DNA from: Hymenobacter artigasi
Lineage (GTDB): Bacteria; Bacteroidota; Bacteroidia; Cytophagales; Hymenobacteraceae
Direction: 5' to 3'
DNA: 64,000 nt
Assembly: GCF_012275535.1 (NCBI RefSeq)
Contig: NZ_JAAVTK010000009.1
Location: 62,001 to 126,000 of the forward strand
In this document: positions 15,149 through 23,575 of the stretch, one piece after another
Layout of the letters: each line of letters opens with the position of its first letter
How positions within the stretch are numbered: position 1 is the first letter of the stretch
Translations under genes and position numbers: made by a program
The notes under the pieces: generated by a model
Told to the model about the DNA's origin: nothing
The model's database searches: none
Seen by the model: the letters and a program-made list of their open reading frames with translations, nothing else

Positions 15149-17545
15149 ATGAAATTTATCGGCGGTATTATTCCGCATCTGCGGCTTTCAGCCTTGTTGC
15201 TGGCACTATTGCCGGCCGGGCAGGCTGCCGCGCAATCGTCGGCCATTGCGCCGGTGCGCGGCGAGGTAACCGAGGCCGGCAAGGCCACTCCCCTACCCGG
15301 CGCGGTGCTGCGCTGGCTCTACGACGCGGCCGACGCTGGTGCGCCGGTCATCACCACTACTTCGGACGGAGCGGGGCACTTTGTGCTGATGCGGCCGGCG
15401 CGGGCGGCTTCGCGGCTGGTGGTGCAGGCCCTGGGCTACCGGCCCGATACACTGGCCGTGCCCGCCACCGGCGCGCCCTACCTGCGGGTGGGCCTGCGCG
15501 CCGGGGCCGAACTGGGCGAAGTGGTGGTGACGGACCGCGCCCCGGCCTACTCGTCCCTCACGCCGGCCAATGTGCAGATGATTTCGGGCCGCGACCTCAC
15601 CAAATCGGCTTGCTGCAACCTGGCCGAGAGCTTCGAAACCAACGCCTCGGTGGAAGTCACGACCTCGGATGCGGTATCGGGGGCGAAGCAGATTCAGCTG
15701 CTCGGGCTCGATGGTAGCTACTCGCTGCTGACTGTGGACAACCAGCCGGCCCTGCGCGGGCTGGCCGCCCCCTACCGCCTGGGCTACCTGGCCGGGCCGT
15801 GGATTGAGAACATCGAAATAATTAAGGGCACGGGCTCGGTGGTGAATGGCTACGAGGCTATTTCGGGCCAGGTGAACGTGAAGCTGAAGGAGCCGGAAAA
15901 GACGGACCAGCTGCTGTTCAATGCCTACGCCAACGACCTCGGCAAATTCGACGTCAACCTGAACGCCTCGGCCCGCATCAGCCCGAAGTGGAGCACGGTG
16001 CTGCTGCTGCACACCGACCACCTCGGCAACCGCCTGGACCGGAACAAGGACGGCTTCATCGATTTGCCGCTGGCCACGCAGTTCAACGCCTTCAATAAGT
16101 GGAAGTACCTCTCGGGCCACGGCATTGTGAGTGAGGTGGGCCTGGGCGCGCTGCGCGAAACCCGGCAGGGCGGCCAGTTTGGTTTCCGCGATACGGGCGA
16201 GGCCGCATTCACCCAAAATTACGGCACCACGCAGACGACTACCCGCTACACCGGCTACGCCAAAACGTCCTACACCTGGCCCGCGCGCCCCTTCCAGAGC
16301 CTGGGTCTGCTGCTGACCGGCACCGACCACGACTTCACCTCGCGCTACTCCTACGGCTACCAGACGCTTCACACCGGCCACGACCCCAGTCTTCCGGCCT
16401 ACTTCGTCGGCAACCGCACGTCGCGGGCCTACGATGGAAATCAGCGCACCGGCCTAGCCACCCTGCTGTTTCAGAGCGCCCTCGGCAATACGGCGCACGT
16501 GTACCGCACCGGCCTGAGCTTTCTGTATGACAACTACGATGAGCGCCTGACCGCCGGCCGTAGCTACAGCACCGAAACGCCGGCCCAAACCGAGGCCCGC
16601 GAGCACCGCCTGCGCCGCGAGCTGGTGCCCGGTGCCTTCGCCGAGTACACCTACCAGAACAGCCGCAACCTGACCGTAGTAGCCGGCCTGCGCGCCGACC
16701 GCCACAACCTCTACGGCTGGCAAATCACGCCCCGCCTCAACGTGAAGTACGACGTACTGAAGAACACGGTGTTGCGCGCCGCCGCCGGCAGCGGCTTTCG
16801 CGTGGCCAACCCCATTGCCGACAATGCCGCCATGCTGGCCAGCGCCCGTGAGTTCGTCATCGGCCCCAACCTGCGGCCCGAAAAAGCCTGGAACATGGGC
16901 GGTAGCGCCACGCAGTATTTCACGGCGCTGGGCCGCCCGGCCACCTTCATCCTCGACTACTACCACACCGAATTCTCGAACCAGGTGGTGGCCGATATGT
17001 ACACTGCGCCCAGCCTCATTATCATCGACAACCTGCAGCCGGGCGGCCGCTCCTTGGCCCGCAGCCTGCAGGCCGAGCTGCAGGTGGAGCCGCTGAAAGG
17101 CCTGCAGGTGAAGGGAGCCTACAAGTACCTCGACGTACGCACGACCTACGACAACGTGTTGCTGCCCAAGCCCCTCACCCCGGCCCACCGCGCTTTCCTG
17201 AACCTGGGCTACGCCAGTGCCTTCGATAAGTGGCGGGCGGATTTCACGGTACAGTGGTTTGGGCAGCGGCCGGTGGCGCACATCAGCAGCACGCACGGCC
17301 ACGGCACGGGCCAGGAATACGCGCCCGAAACCGCGCCGCGCTACGCCCTGCTCAACACCCAGCTCACGCGCGCCTTCAAGCGGCTGGAGGTATACGCGGG
17401 CGTCGAAAACCTCACCAACTACCGCCAGCCCAACCCCATCGAAGGCGCAGCCAACCCCTTCGGCCCCACGTTTGATGCCGCCATGGTGTGGGGGCCGGTG
17501 TATGGCCGCGTGACTTACGCGGGCCTGCGCTATCGCATTGAATAG
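15149..17545 (+). CDS. TonB-dependent receptor, putative metal (copper-type) transporter
   Basis: Outer-membrane beta-barrel receptor driven by TonB. The 798-residue product has a signal peptide (about 1-29, ending QAAAQ), a carboxypeptidase-like regulatory domain (about 37-115), a plug domain (about 125-255, with LGEVVVTDRAP and NIEIIKGTGSVVNGYEAISG) and a 22-strand-type barrel ending in a terminal aromatic strand (YAGLRYRIE). A CC pair in the plug (SACCNLAESFETN) and its place between a Cys-rich protein and a periplasmic HMA protein suggest a metal or metallophore substrate. Specificity cannot be read from sequence. The start is ATG at 15149. Confidence 0.88.
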   Translation: MKFIGGIIPHLRLSALLLALLPAGQAAAQSSAIAPVRGEVTEAGKATPLPGAVLRWLYDAADAGAPVITTTSDGAGHFVLMRPARAASRLVVQALGYRPDTLAVPATGAPYLRVGLRAGAELGEVVVTDRAPAYSSLTPANVQMISGRDLTKSACCNLAESFETNASVEVTTSDAVSGAKQIQLLGLDGSYSLLTVDNQPALRGLAAPYRLGYLAGPWIENIEIIKGTGSVVNGYEAISGQVNVKLKEPEKTDQLLFNAYANDLGKFDVNLNASARISPKWSTVLLLHTDHLGNRLDRNKDGFIDLPLATQFNAFNKWKYLSGHGIVSEVGLGALRETRQGGQFGFRDTGEAAFTQNYGTTQTTTRYTGYAKTSYTWPARPFQSLGLLLTGTDHDFTSRYSYGYQTLHTGHDPSLPAYFVGNRTSRAYDGNQRTGLATLLFQSALGNTAHVYRTGLSFLYDNYDERLTAGRSYSTETPAQTEAREHRLRRELVPGAFAEYTYQNSRNLTVVAGLRADRHNLYGWQITPRLNVKYDVLKNTVLRAAAGSGFRVANPIADNAAMLASAREFVIGPNLRPEKAWNMGGSATQYFTALGRPATFILDYYHTEFSNQVVADMYTAPSLIIIDNLQPGGRSLARSLQAELQVEPLKGLQVKGAYKYLDVRTTYDNVLLPKPLTPAHRAFLNLGYASAFDKWRADFTVQWFGQRPVAHISSTHGHGTGQEYAPETAPRYALLNTQLTRAFKRLEVYAGVENLTNYRQPNPIEGAANPFGPTFDAAMVWGPVYGRVTYAGLRYRIE

Positions 17546-17563
17546 AGAGGCACGGCCCTGCGG

Positions 17564-17584
17564 TGCCAGCTAAAGCTTACCGCA
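17564..17584. repeat. Single arm of the murC-type palindromic element
   Basis: TGCCAGCTAAAGCTTACCGC followed by A repeats the arm sequence of the elements at 1665-1755 and 50037-50140. Only one arm is recognisable here, between the TonB receptor stop and the HMA gene, so it looks like a decayed or partial copy. Confidence 0.6.
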
Positions 17585-17650
17585 CAGTCAATTTTTCCGG
17601 CAGCAATTTTGTTAGCTGACCATCACCCCGACTTTACTTCACTCCTGCAT

Positions 17651-18031
17651 ATGAAATCCCTTCTCGCCCTCCCGCTTTTCGCCCTCCTCGGCCTCACCTC
17701 CACCGCCCAAACCCAGGCCCAGACCGCTCCCGCAGCCGTGCAAGCCGCCACCAACGGCGTAGCCACGGCCCAGTTTAAGACTTCAGCCGTGTGCGATATG
17801 TGCAAAGCCAGAATCGAAAAAAGCCTCGCCTATGAAAAAGGCGTGCAAAGCGCCGTGCTCGACGTGCCCACCAAAGTTCTCACCGTGACGTACAAAGCTG
17901 ACAAAACCACTCCGGCCGCCCTGCGCACCGCCGTGCAGAAAACCGGCTACGATGCTGACGAGCTCACCGCCGATGCCCGCGCCTACAACCGCCTGCCCGA
18001 CTGCTGCAAGAAAACCAACCCAACTCACTAG
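17651..18031 (+). CDS. Secreted heavy-metal-associated (HMA) domain protein
   Basis: A 126-residue product with a signal peptide (about 1-23, ending AQTQAQ) and an HMA ferredoxin-like domain (about 40-110). The metal-binding CxxC is CDMC (about 48-51) in the expected loop, and a further CC pair lies near the C-terminus (PDCCKK). In well-known family members the CxxC binds Cu(I) or similar soft metals. Being periplasmic, it may accept metal imported by the upstream TonB receptor. The start is ATG at 17651; the TAG stop overlaps by one base the long inverted repeat at 18031-18200. Confidence 0.88.
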   Translation: MKSLLALPLFALLGLTSTAQTQAQTAPAAVQAATNGVATAQFKTSAVCDMCKARIEKSLAYEKGVQSAVLDVPTKVLTVTYKADKTTPAALRTAVQKTGYDADELTADARAYNRLPDCCKKTNPTH

Positions 18032-18200
18032 ACCACTGATTAGCACGGATTTTAGCGGATTTCACGGATTTTGTGAACGTTAATTGCTGGCTAAAAGAAA
18101 AGGCTTGCCAAATATTGGCAAGCCTTTTTTGATACACAAGACGGCGGGGAACGTCCACAAAATCCGTGAAATCCGCTAAAATCCGTGCTAATCAGTGGTC
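18031..18200. repeat. Inverted repeat with 50-bp arms between convergent genes
   Basis: Arms 18031-18080 and 18151-18200 are reverse complements with one mismatch (starting GACCACTGATTAGCACGGAT). The left arm begins in the stop codon of the HMA gene; the right arm contains the last codons and TAG stop of crtW on the minus strand. A smaller terminator hairpin is nested in the 70-bp loop. A decayed half of a similar sequence appears just before sppA (about 51745-51775). Confidence 0.92.
18098..18130. terminator. Rho-independent terminator nested in the long palindrome
   Basis: AGGCTTGCCA, a short AT loop and TGGCAAGCCT form a strong stem with A-rich and T-rich flanks, so it should work in both directions. 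It serves the plus-strand HMA gene and the minus-strand crtW. Confidence 0.8.
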
Positions 18201-18931
18201 TTGGTGCGCCACAGCCGCCACCATGGCAAATAGGGCTGGTCGTGGTGTTCGTAGTGATAACCAAAGAAATAGCAGCTTACAAAAGCCCATAGGTGGTGTC
18301 GAAACTGGCTGCGCGACTTGTGCAGATTGTCGGCCGCGTGCTCGCCCCGGTGCGGCAGGTAGGTACCGAAAAAGAACAGTTGAAGCGTGGCCAGCACCGC
18401 TGGTATCATCCAGAAGGCGATGACGTTGGCCTGCGGGAAGAATAGCTTCAGCACATTGTAGGTCGCGGCCATTAGCAGCACCTGCCACCAGGTCACGTAG
18501 TTCCAGGCGAAGCGCAAGAACCAGGGCAGGAAACCGGGGTGGCGGCCGTCGTGAAAGTCGGGGTCGTCCTGGGTGCCAACGTGGCGGTGGTGGGCGTGGT
18601 GCTTCGACAGCATGCCAGGGAACCAGTTGAAGGCAAACAGGCCGGCGGCCAGCGTACCCAGCGCGTTATTGAGGCGCTTGTTGGGGCTCACTACGCCGTG
18701 CATGGCATCGTGTGCGGTAATGAAAAGGCCGGTGTAGAGGTGGGTTTGCAGCAGGGCCAGCAGGTAGGGCGCGGGCGAGTGCCAGTCGGGCTCGTACCAC
18801 GCCAGCAGAAAGCCCAGCAGCGCGGCCCACAGCACTAGAATCAGCCCTCCAATGGCCGCCCCGGTAGTGCCAATGGGCGCGGGGACTACCCGCCGGGTGG
18901 CCACCGGGGCCGATGTTGCCAGCGCCTCCAT
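18188..18931 (-). CDS. crtW: Beta-carotene ketolase, CrtW type
   Basis: Membrane di-iron oxygenase that adds 4-keto groups to beta-ionone rings. The 247-residue product carries the CrtW histidine boxes HDAMHG (about 72-77), HHAHHRH, GTYLPHRGEH and YHYEHH, plus four hydrophobic segments. CrtW and fatty-acid desaturases share a fold, but TYLPHR and the DDPDFH segment after the second box favour CrtW. Together with crtZ at 25364 it points to ketolated, hydroxylated carotenoids such as the flexixanthin type known in this group. The ATG at 18931 directly follows the TGA of the cupin gene, and the gene lies in an ispH-cupin-crtW unit. Its last codons come from the 50-bp-arm palindrome. Confidence 0.9.
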   Translation of the reverse strand: MEALATSAPVATRRVVPAPIGTTGAAIGGLILVLWAALLGFLLAWYEPDWHSPAPYLLALLQTHLYTGLFITAHDAMHGVVSPNKRLNNALGTLAAGLFAFNWFPGMLSKHHAHHRHVGTQDDPDFHDGRHPGFLPWFLRFAWNYVTWWQVLLMAATYNVLKLFFPQANVIAFWMIPAVLATLQLFFFGTYLPHRGEHAADNLHKSRSQFRHHLWAFVSCYFFGYHYEHHDQPYLPWWRLWRTKTTD

Positions 18932-19261
18932 TCAGTCGACAATAAAAAGTGAAGCCCCGCCCAGGCTGCGGCTGCGGTGCGCCTCGGCCCCATCGGCCAC
19001 CTGATAGCTCATGCCTAGCATGAGGGAGAATGTGCGGCCATCGGCCAGCTCGGTCAGCAGTTCGCCGGCCACTACCAGCAGGAAATGACCTTTCTGGCAC
19101 CAATGGTCGGCCAGGTAGTTGGGGCTATAGTCCACCATGCGCACCCGCACCGGGCCAAACTGCCGGGTGCGCCAGGTAGCCATGCCAGTAGTGCCGGCAT
19201 GCTCCTCCCCTGCTACTGTCGACCAATCTGTTACGCCGAAAGGCAAGTCCAGTATCTGCAT
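18932..19261 (-). CDS. DHCW-motif cupin-fold protein
   Basis: A 109-residue single-domain cupin. It contains ADHWCQKGHFLLVVAGEL, close to the signature that names the DHCW-type cupin family, and ends with GMSYQVAD and a beta strand (ASLFIVD). Function is unknown. It is tightly packed between ispH (18-bp gap) and crtW (TGA followed at once by ATG), so it is co-transcribed with isoprenoid and carotenoid genes. A role in carotenoid metabolism is possible but only by association. Confidence 0.85.
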   Translation of the reverse strand: MQILDLPFGVTDWSTVAGEEHAGTTGMATWRTRQFGPVRVRMVDYSPNYLADHWCQKGHFLLVVAGELLTELADGRTFSLMLGMSYQVADGAEAHRSRSLGGASLFIVD

Positions 19262-19279
19262 GGTTAGTCCGTTAAGGGC

Positions 19280-20131
19280 CTATAGGCTCAGCAGCCGGTC
19301 GCGCACCTGCTCCATTAGCCACATGGGGGTGCTGGTGGCCCCACAGATGCCCACCGACTGCCCCGGCGCAAACCAGACCGCGTCGATTTCGCCCACATTG
19401 GAGATGAAGTGCGTTTGCTCGTTGGTTTCCTTGCAGACCTGATAGAGCACCTTGCCGTTGGAGCTTTTGGTGCCCGACACAAACACAATCTGGTCGTACT
19501 GCGCGGCAAAGCGGCGCAGGTCCTTGTCGCGGTTGCTCACCTGCCGGCAGATGGTGTCGTTGGCATTCACCTGGTAGCCCCGGGTTTCCAGCTGGTTCTT
19601 AATATTGTAGAAGCTGTTGGTGCTCTTGGTGGTCTGGCTGTAGAGGGTGATGTTCTCGGGCAGCTCATGGCTCAGCAGCTCGTCGAGGCTTTCGAAAACA
19701 ACGGCGTTGCCGCTGGTCTGGCCCAGCAGGCCTAGCACCTCGGCGTGGCCGTGCTTGCCGTAGATGAAAATCTGCTCTTTTTTATCGTAGCTGGTTTTGA
19801 TGCGGTTTTGCAGCTTGAGCACTACCGGGCAACTGGCATCAATCAGGGTCAGGTTGTTTTCCAGGGCCATCTGGTAGGTGGCCGGGGGCTCGCCGTGGGC
19901 CCGGATGAGCACGGCCTCGTCGCGCAGCTTGGCCAGCTGCTCGTGGCAGATAATGCGCAGGCCGCGCGCTTCCAGACGTTGCACCTCTTCATCGTTGTGC
20001 ACGATGTCGCCCAGGCAATAGAGGTAACCTTGCTCATCAAGCAGGTCTTCGGCCATTTGAATGGCGTAAATAACACCAAAGCAAAAGCCGGAGTTAGGGT
20101 CAATTCGGACGCTGAGCGACAGGTTCGGCAT
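19280..20131 (-). CDS. ispH: 4-hydroxy-3-methylbut-2-enyl diphosphate reductase IspH
   Basis: [4Fe-4S] enzyme of the last MEP-pathway step, converting HMBPP to IPP and DMAPP. The 283-residue product shows the three cluster cysteines in context: GFCFGV (Cys17), DASCPVV and DTICRQVSNR. It also has RAHGEPP, the QTTKST segment, SSNGKVLYQVC and the C-terminal GICGATSTPMWLM. Length is normal for the short bacterial form. The start is ATG at 20131. It heads an ispH-cupin-crtW unit and would supply isoprenoid precursors for the carotenoid genes nearby. Confidence 0.96.
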   Translation of the reverse strand: MPNLSLSVRIDPNSGFCFGVIYAIQMAEDLLDEQGYLYCLGDIVHNDEEVQRLEARGLRIICHEQLAKLRDEAVLIRAHGEPPATYQMALENNLTLIDASCPVVLKLQNRIKTSYDKKEQIFIYGKHGHAEVLGLLGQTSGNAVVFESLDELLSHELPENITLYSQTTKSTNSFYNIKNQLETRGYQVNANDTICRQVSNRDKDLRRFAAQYDQIVFVSGTKSSNGKVLYQVCKETNEQTHFISNVGEIDAVWFAPGQSVGICGATSTPMWLMEQVRDRLLSL

Positions 20132-20357
20132 AGGACCTCGGTAACCGGTAACCTGCCCGCAAGGTTGCGTAAATAAGGCCGGATGGCCGAAAATACGTAA
20201 TTCTTACCTAATTCAGTTTGCCTTAGACCGAAATGAAGCAGATGCCTCAGCTTGGACTATGCGCGCAGCGGGGGTATTTGTTGAACGGTGCCAACGCTAA
20301 TACTCGCTGTACTCGTCACAAGCCGAAGCTTATGGTACAAGGGATTAGGCCGGCCGG

Positions 20358-20969
20358 CTACTCTTTTACTTTGTTCAGGCGCTGGGCCTCCTCCTCGCTC
20401 ACGTGCCCACGCCCCACCAAAAAGCCGCGCACCGTGCGGAAGGCTTCCGCGTCGAGCCCCGTGCCGGGATGTTTGAGCGCGGCGTTGAGCAGCAGCCCCT
20501 TATCTTCATCCACGTGCTTGCTCAGGCCCAAGAAAGCGGGCAGGTTGCTTTCGACCGAGAAGCGGAGGAAGCGGATTTCGGGATTTTGCGGGTCGATGCT
20601 CACGGCCTGGTCGAACGTTTTGGCCGCGTCCTGCACGTAGGTGAGCTTGTTGAACATCGAGGCATCGCGGGCCCTGATGGCCTCTGATGCACCTTTATAG
20701 GCCAGCACCAGACCGTCGCGGTCTTTGTATTCGGCCAGCAGCTGGTAGAATTTTTCGCCGGCCGACTTATCGGCGGCCGCCAGCTCGTAATGGCGGCGCA
20801 AGTTGGCGGGATGGTAAGGAGACGACGACACGGGAGGAATGGGGAAGTTGGAGAAAAAGGGGCGAACGACTGCGGCGGCCCGCCCGGCAATACTACGCAA
20901 ACCGGCTGCCGAAGACGACGAGCCAACCCCTAAAACCAGTGCAAGAAACAAGAACCTGGGAATTCGCAT
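20358..20969 (-). CDS. Secreted hypothetical protein downstream of crtB
   Basis: From the ATG at 20969 the product is 203 residues with a signal peptide (MRIPRFLFLALVLGVGS...). The mature part is helical, with segments such as DAAKTFDQAVSIDPQNPEIRFLRFSVE that look like one or two TPR-like helix pairs. No family was recognised with certainty. A longer reading from 21041 would add 24 residues before the signal peptide and is less likely. It follows crtB by about 70 bp on the same strand and is probably in the sigma-crtI-crtB unit. Confidence 0.75.
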   Translation of the reverse strand: MRIPRFLFLALVLGVGSSSSAAGLRSIAGRAAAVVRPFFSNFPIPPVSSSPYHPANLRRHYELAAADKSAGEKFYQLLAEYKDRDGLVLAYKGASEAIRARDASMFNKLTYVQDAAKTFDQAVSIDPQNPEIRFLRFSVESNLPAFLGLSKHVDEDKGLLLNAALKHPGTGLDAEAFRTVRGFLVGRGHVSEEEAQRLNKVKE

Positions 20970-21037
20970 ATCAGCAAAACTACGGCGTAAGGCCGTAATG
21001 CAGATTCTCTCAGGCAAAAGCCAGGCCCAAAATTGCC

Positions 21038-21880
21038 TCAAATGCGCGAGAGCCGGTAGCGGAAATAAGAGCCCAGCAGCAACAGCAGCTTGGTGTTGTC
21101 GGGCACGCGCACTCGCTCGCCCAGAATGCGGGCCGCCGACAGCTTTTTGATTTTATAGAACAGCTTGAGGTAGTACACATAAGCCAGGTACACGCCCAGC
21201 TTGGCGCTGCGCGGCAGCTGCTGAATGCCCGCGTAGGCCGCCTCAAAATCGGCTTTGATGTCGGCTTCAATGTCAGCCTTGGCAGCGTCGTTGAAGCGGG
21301 CATACACCACGCCGGGGAAGTACACGCGGCCCCGGTCCTCGTAGTCAGACCGGATATCGCGCAGAAAATTTACCTTCTGAAACGCCGAGCCCAGCCGCCG
21401 GGCCGGCTCGCGCAGCCGCTCGAACATGGCCACATCCCCATCGCAGAAAATGCGCAGGCACATCAGCCCTACTACTTCGGCCGAGCCGTAGATGTACTCC
21501 TGATACAGGCCGGGATGGTAGTTCTGGTCCTCCAAATCGAGGGCCATGCTGTGCAAAAATGCCTCAATAAACTCCCGGTCAATCCCATAGCGGTGCACTA
21601 CGTGCTGGAACGCGTGCAATACCGGATTGAAGCTCAGGCGGGTATCCAGTGCTTCGTAGGTCTGGCGGCGGAAGTCGGCCAGCAACGCGGCTTTGTCGTG
21701 GTCGTGAAAAGTATCCACGATTTCATCGGCCCAGCGCACGAAGCCATACACGGCATACACCGGCAGGTGCAGCCGCTCGTCGAGCGTGCGAATGCCCAGC
21801 GTGAACGAGGTGCTGTAGCGCCCCGTGATGAGCTTGCTACACGCCAGGCTGGTGTCGGTGAAGAGTTTAACGTGGTCCAT
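21038..21880 (-). CDS. crtB: Phytoene synthase (squalene/phytoene synthase family)
   Basis: Condenses two GGPP molecules to phytoene, the first committed carotenoid step. The 280-residue product has the two Asp-rich Mg2+/diphosphate sites, DEIVD (about 52-56) and DIRSDYEDRGRVYFP, plus RYSTSFTLGIR and the AEVVGLMCLRIF segment typical of the family. Length is normal. Position next to crtI makes phytoene rather than squalene the likely product. The start is ATG at 21880. A 90-bp AT-rich inverted repeat separates it from crtI. Confidence 0.93.
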   Translation of the reverse strand: MDHVKLFTDTSLACSKLITGRYSTSFTLGIRTLDERLHLPVYAVYGFVRWADEIVDTFHDHDKAALLADFRRQTYEALDTRLSFNPVLHAFQHVVHRYGIDREFIEAFLHSMALDLEDQNYHPGLYQEYIYGSAEVVGLMCLRIFCDGDVAMFERLREPARRLGSAFQKVNFLRDIRSDYEDRGRVYFPGVVYARFNDAAKADIEADIKADFEAAYAGIQQLPRSAKLGVYLAYVYYLKLFYKIKKLSAARILGERVRVPDNTKLLLLLGSYFRYRLSRI

Positions 21881-21883
21881 TTG

Positions 21884-21974
21884 ATGAATTAAGAATTAAG
21901 AATTATTAATTAAGAATCACCCGAAACCTGCCGGCAAGCTCAATTTTTAATTCTTAATTATCAATTATTAATTC
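21884..21974. repeat. AT-rich inverted repeat between crtI and crtB
   Basis: Palindrome of AATTAAGAATTA and TTAATTATTAATTC-type units (arms about 21884-21916 and 21942-21974). It belongs to the same AT-rich class as 2244-2346 and 12784-12876 and again supplies the stop of the upstream gene, here crtI (GAG AAT TAA). Confidence 0.82.
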
Positions 21975-23557
21975 TCTTTCAGTACTTCCCCCGCCACTAC
22001 CTGCCCGGAGATGAGCGAGGGCGGCACGCCGGGGCCGGGCACGGTAAGCTGGCCGGTGAAATACAAATTTGCCACTTTTTTGCTCTTGAGCGTGGGCTTT
22101 AGAATAGCCGTTTGCTTAAGGGTGTTGGCCAAGCCGTAGGCGTTGCCCTTGAAGCTGTGGTAGTCGGCGATGAAGTCGCGGTGGGCGTAGCTGCGCTTGT
22201 ACACGACGTGCTCGCGGATGGGGTGGCCGCAATGTTTTTCGAGGCGGTCCATCAGCAGGTCGTAGTAGCGCTCGCGGGTGGCTTCGTCGTCGGTAAGGTC
22301 GGGGGCCACGGGTATTAGCAGGAACAGGTTTTCCTGGCCTTCGGGGGCTACGGTGGGGTCGGTTTTGCTGGGCACCGAGGCGTAGTAGAGCGGCCGCGTG
22401 GGCCACTGCGGCTGCTCGTAAATCTCGCGGGCGTGCTGGTTCAGGTCCTCGTCGAAGAAGAGGTTGTGGTGGCGCAGCTTGTCGAGCTTGCGGTTCACGC
22501 CGAGGTAGAACAGCAGGCTGGACGGGGCCATGGTGCGCGAATCCCAGTATTTGGCATCGTAGTGACGGAACTCCGGTTTGAGCACCTGCTGCTCGATGTG
22601 GTGATAGTCGGCCCCGGCCACCACGGTATCGGCCGCGAAAAAGCCGCTGGCCGTGCGAACACCGGTACTGCGGCCGTTTTCGACCACAATTTCCGTCACT
22701 TCCTGGTTGTACTCGATTTCAACGCCCAGCTCTTGGGCCAAGCGCACCATGCCTTCTACAATCTTGTGCATGCCGCCTTTGGGGTACCAGGTGCCCAGCG
22801 CTAGGTCGGCGTAGTTCATCAGCGAGTAAAGCGCGGGCGTATTTTCCGAAGTCGCGCCGAGGAAGAGGATGGGAAACTCCACCAGTTCCAGCAGGCGCGG
22901 GTCTTTGAAAAAGCGGCGTACGTGCTTGTGCATGCTTTGCAACACGTCCATCCGCACCATGTCAACCAGCAATTTGGGGTCGGCAAACTCGAAAACCGAG
23001 CGGCTGGGCGCGTACACCAACCGGTTGATGCCGACCTCGTACTTATACGCCGCCTGCTTCAGGAACTCGTCGAGGCGGGCGGCGCTGCCGGGCTCGTAGT
23101 GCTCGAACAGCGCCCGCAGCTCACTCATCTTGGCCGGAATATCCACGGCCTCCGGTCCCTTAAAAATAACCTGATACGACGGGTCGAGGCGTATCAACTC
23201 GTAATAATCGGCCACCTTCTTACCGAAGCGGGCGAAGTACTTCTCAAACACATCGGGCATCCAGTACCAGCTCGGGCCCATGTCGAAGACGAAGCCCTGG
23301 GCGTGAAAAACCCGGGCCCGCCCGCCGGGGCCCTCGTTTTTTTCGAGGAGGGTGACGCGCCAGCCGGCCTGGGCCAGGGTGGTAGCGGCCGCCAGTCCGG
23401 CAAAGCCGGCCCCGATTACGATGGCCTTTTTCGGGGTAGTGAGGTTGGAGGGCAAAGGCAGGTAAGAACAGATTTGGTTGAACGGACGGGCGAAGTACGC
23501 CCAAAAAAGAAGCCGCCGGCCCAGCGCCGCAAGTGCAGCAGCAGAGCCGGCGGCCAT
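21968..23557 (-). CDS. crtI: Phytoene desaturase CrtI
   Basis: FAD-dependent membrane-associated desaturase turning phytoene into lycopene or an intermediate. The dinucleotide-binding motif VIGAGFAGLAAATTLAQAGW is followed by the EKNEGPGGRAR stretch. The C-terminal FAD motif is LYFTGQLTVPGPGVPPSLISG, the hallmark of CrtI. From the ATG at 23557 the protein is 529 residues; the first 34 are hydrophobic and unlike CrtI. A TTG at 23455 would give 495 residues beginning MPSNLTTPKKAIVIGAG, closer to the usual length, so the true start is uncertain. It begins 18 bp after the sigma-factor stop. The stop codon lies in the AT-rich repeat. Confidence 0.94.
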   Translation of the reverse strand: MAAGSAAALAALGRRLLFWAYFARPFNQICSYLPLPSNLTTPKKAIVIGAGFAGLAAATTLAQAGWRVTLLEKNEGPGGRARVFHAQGFVFDMGPSWYWMPDVFEKYFARFGKKVADYYELIRLDPSYQVIFKGPEAVDIPAKMSELRALFEHYEPGSAARLDEFLKQAAYKYEVGINRLVYAPSRSVFEFADPKLLVDMVRMDVLQSMHKHVRRFFKDPRLLELVEFPILFLGATSENTPALYSLMNYADLALGTWYPKGGMHKIVEGMVRLAQELGVEIEYNQEVTEIVVENGRSTGVRTASGFFAADTVVAGADYHHIEQQVLKPEFRHYDAKYWDSRTMAPSSLLFYLGVNRKLDKLRHHNLFFDEDLNQHAREIYEQPQWPTRPLYYASVPSKTDPTVAPEGQENLFLLIPVAPDLTDDEATRERYYDLLMDRLEKHCGHPIREHVVYKRSYAHRDFIADYHSFKGNAYGLANTLKQTAILKPTLKSKKVANLYFTGQLTVPGPGVPPSLISGQVVAGEVLKEN

Positions 23558-23575
23558 CGCACGGGCAGAAACCGG

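Noticed and set aside
18188..18931. Alternative call of fatty-acid desaturase for the gene assigned crtW
   Set aside because: Histidine-box sequences, DDPDFH and TYLPHR fit CrtW better, and the gene sits among isoprenoid and carotenoid genes.
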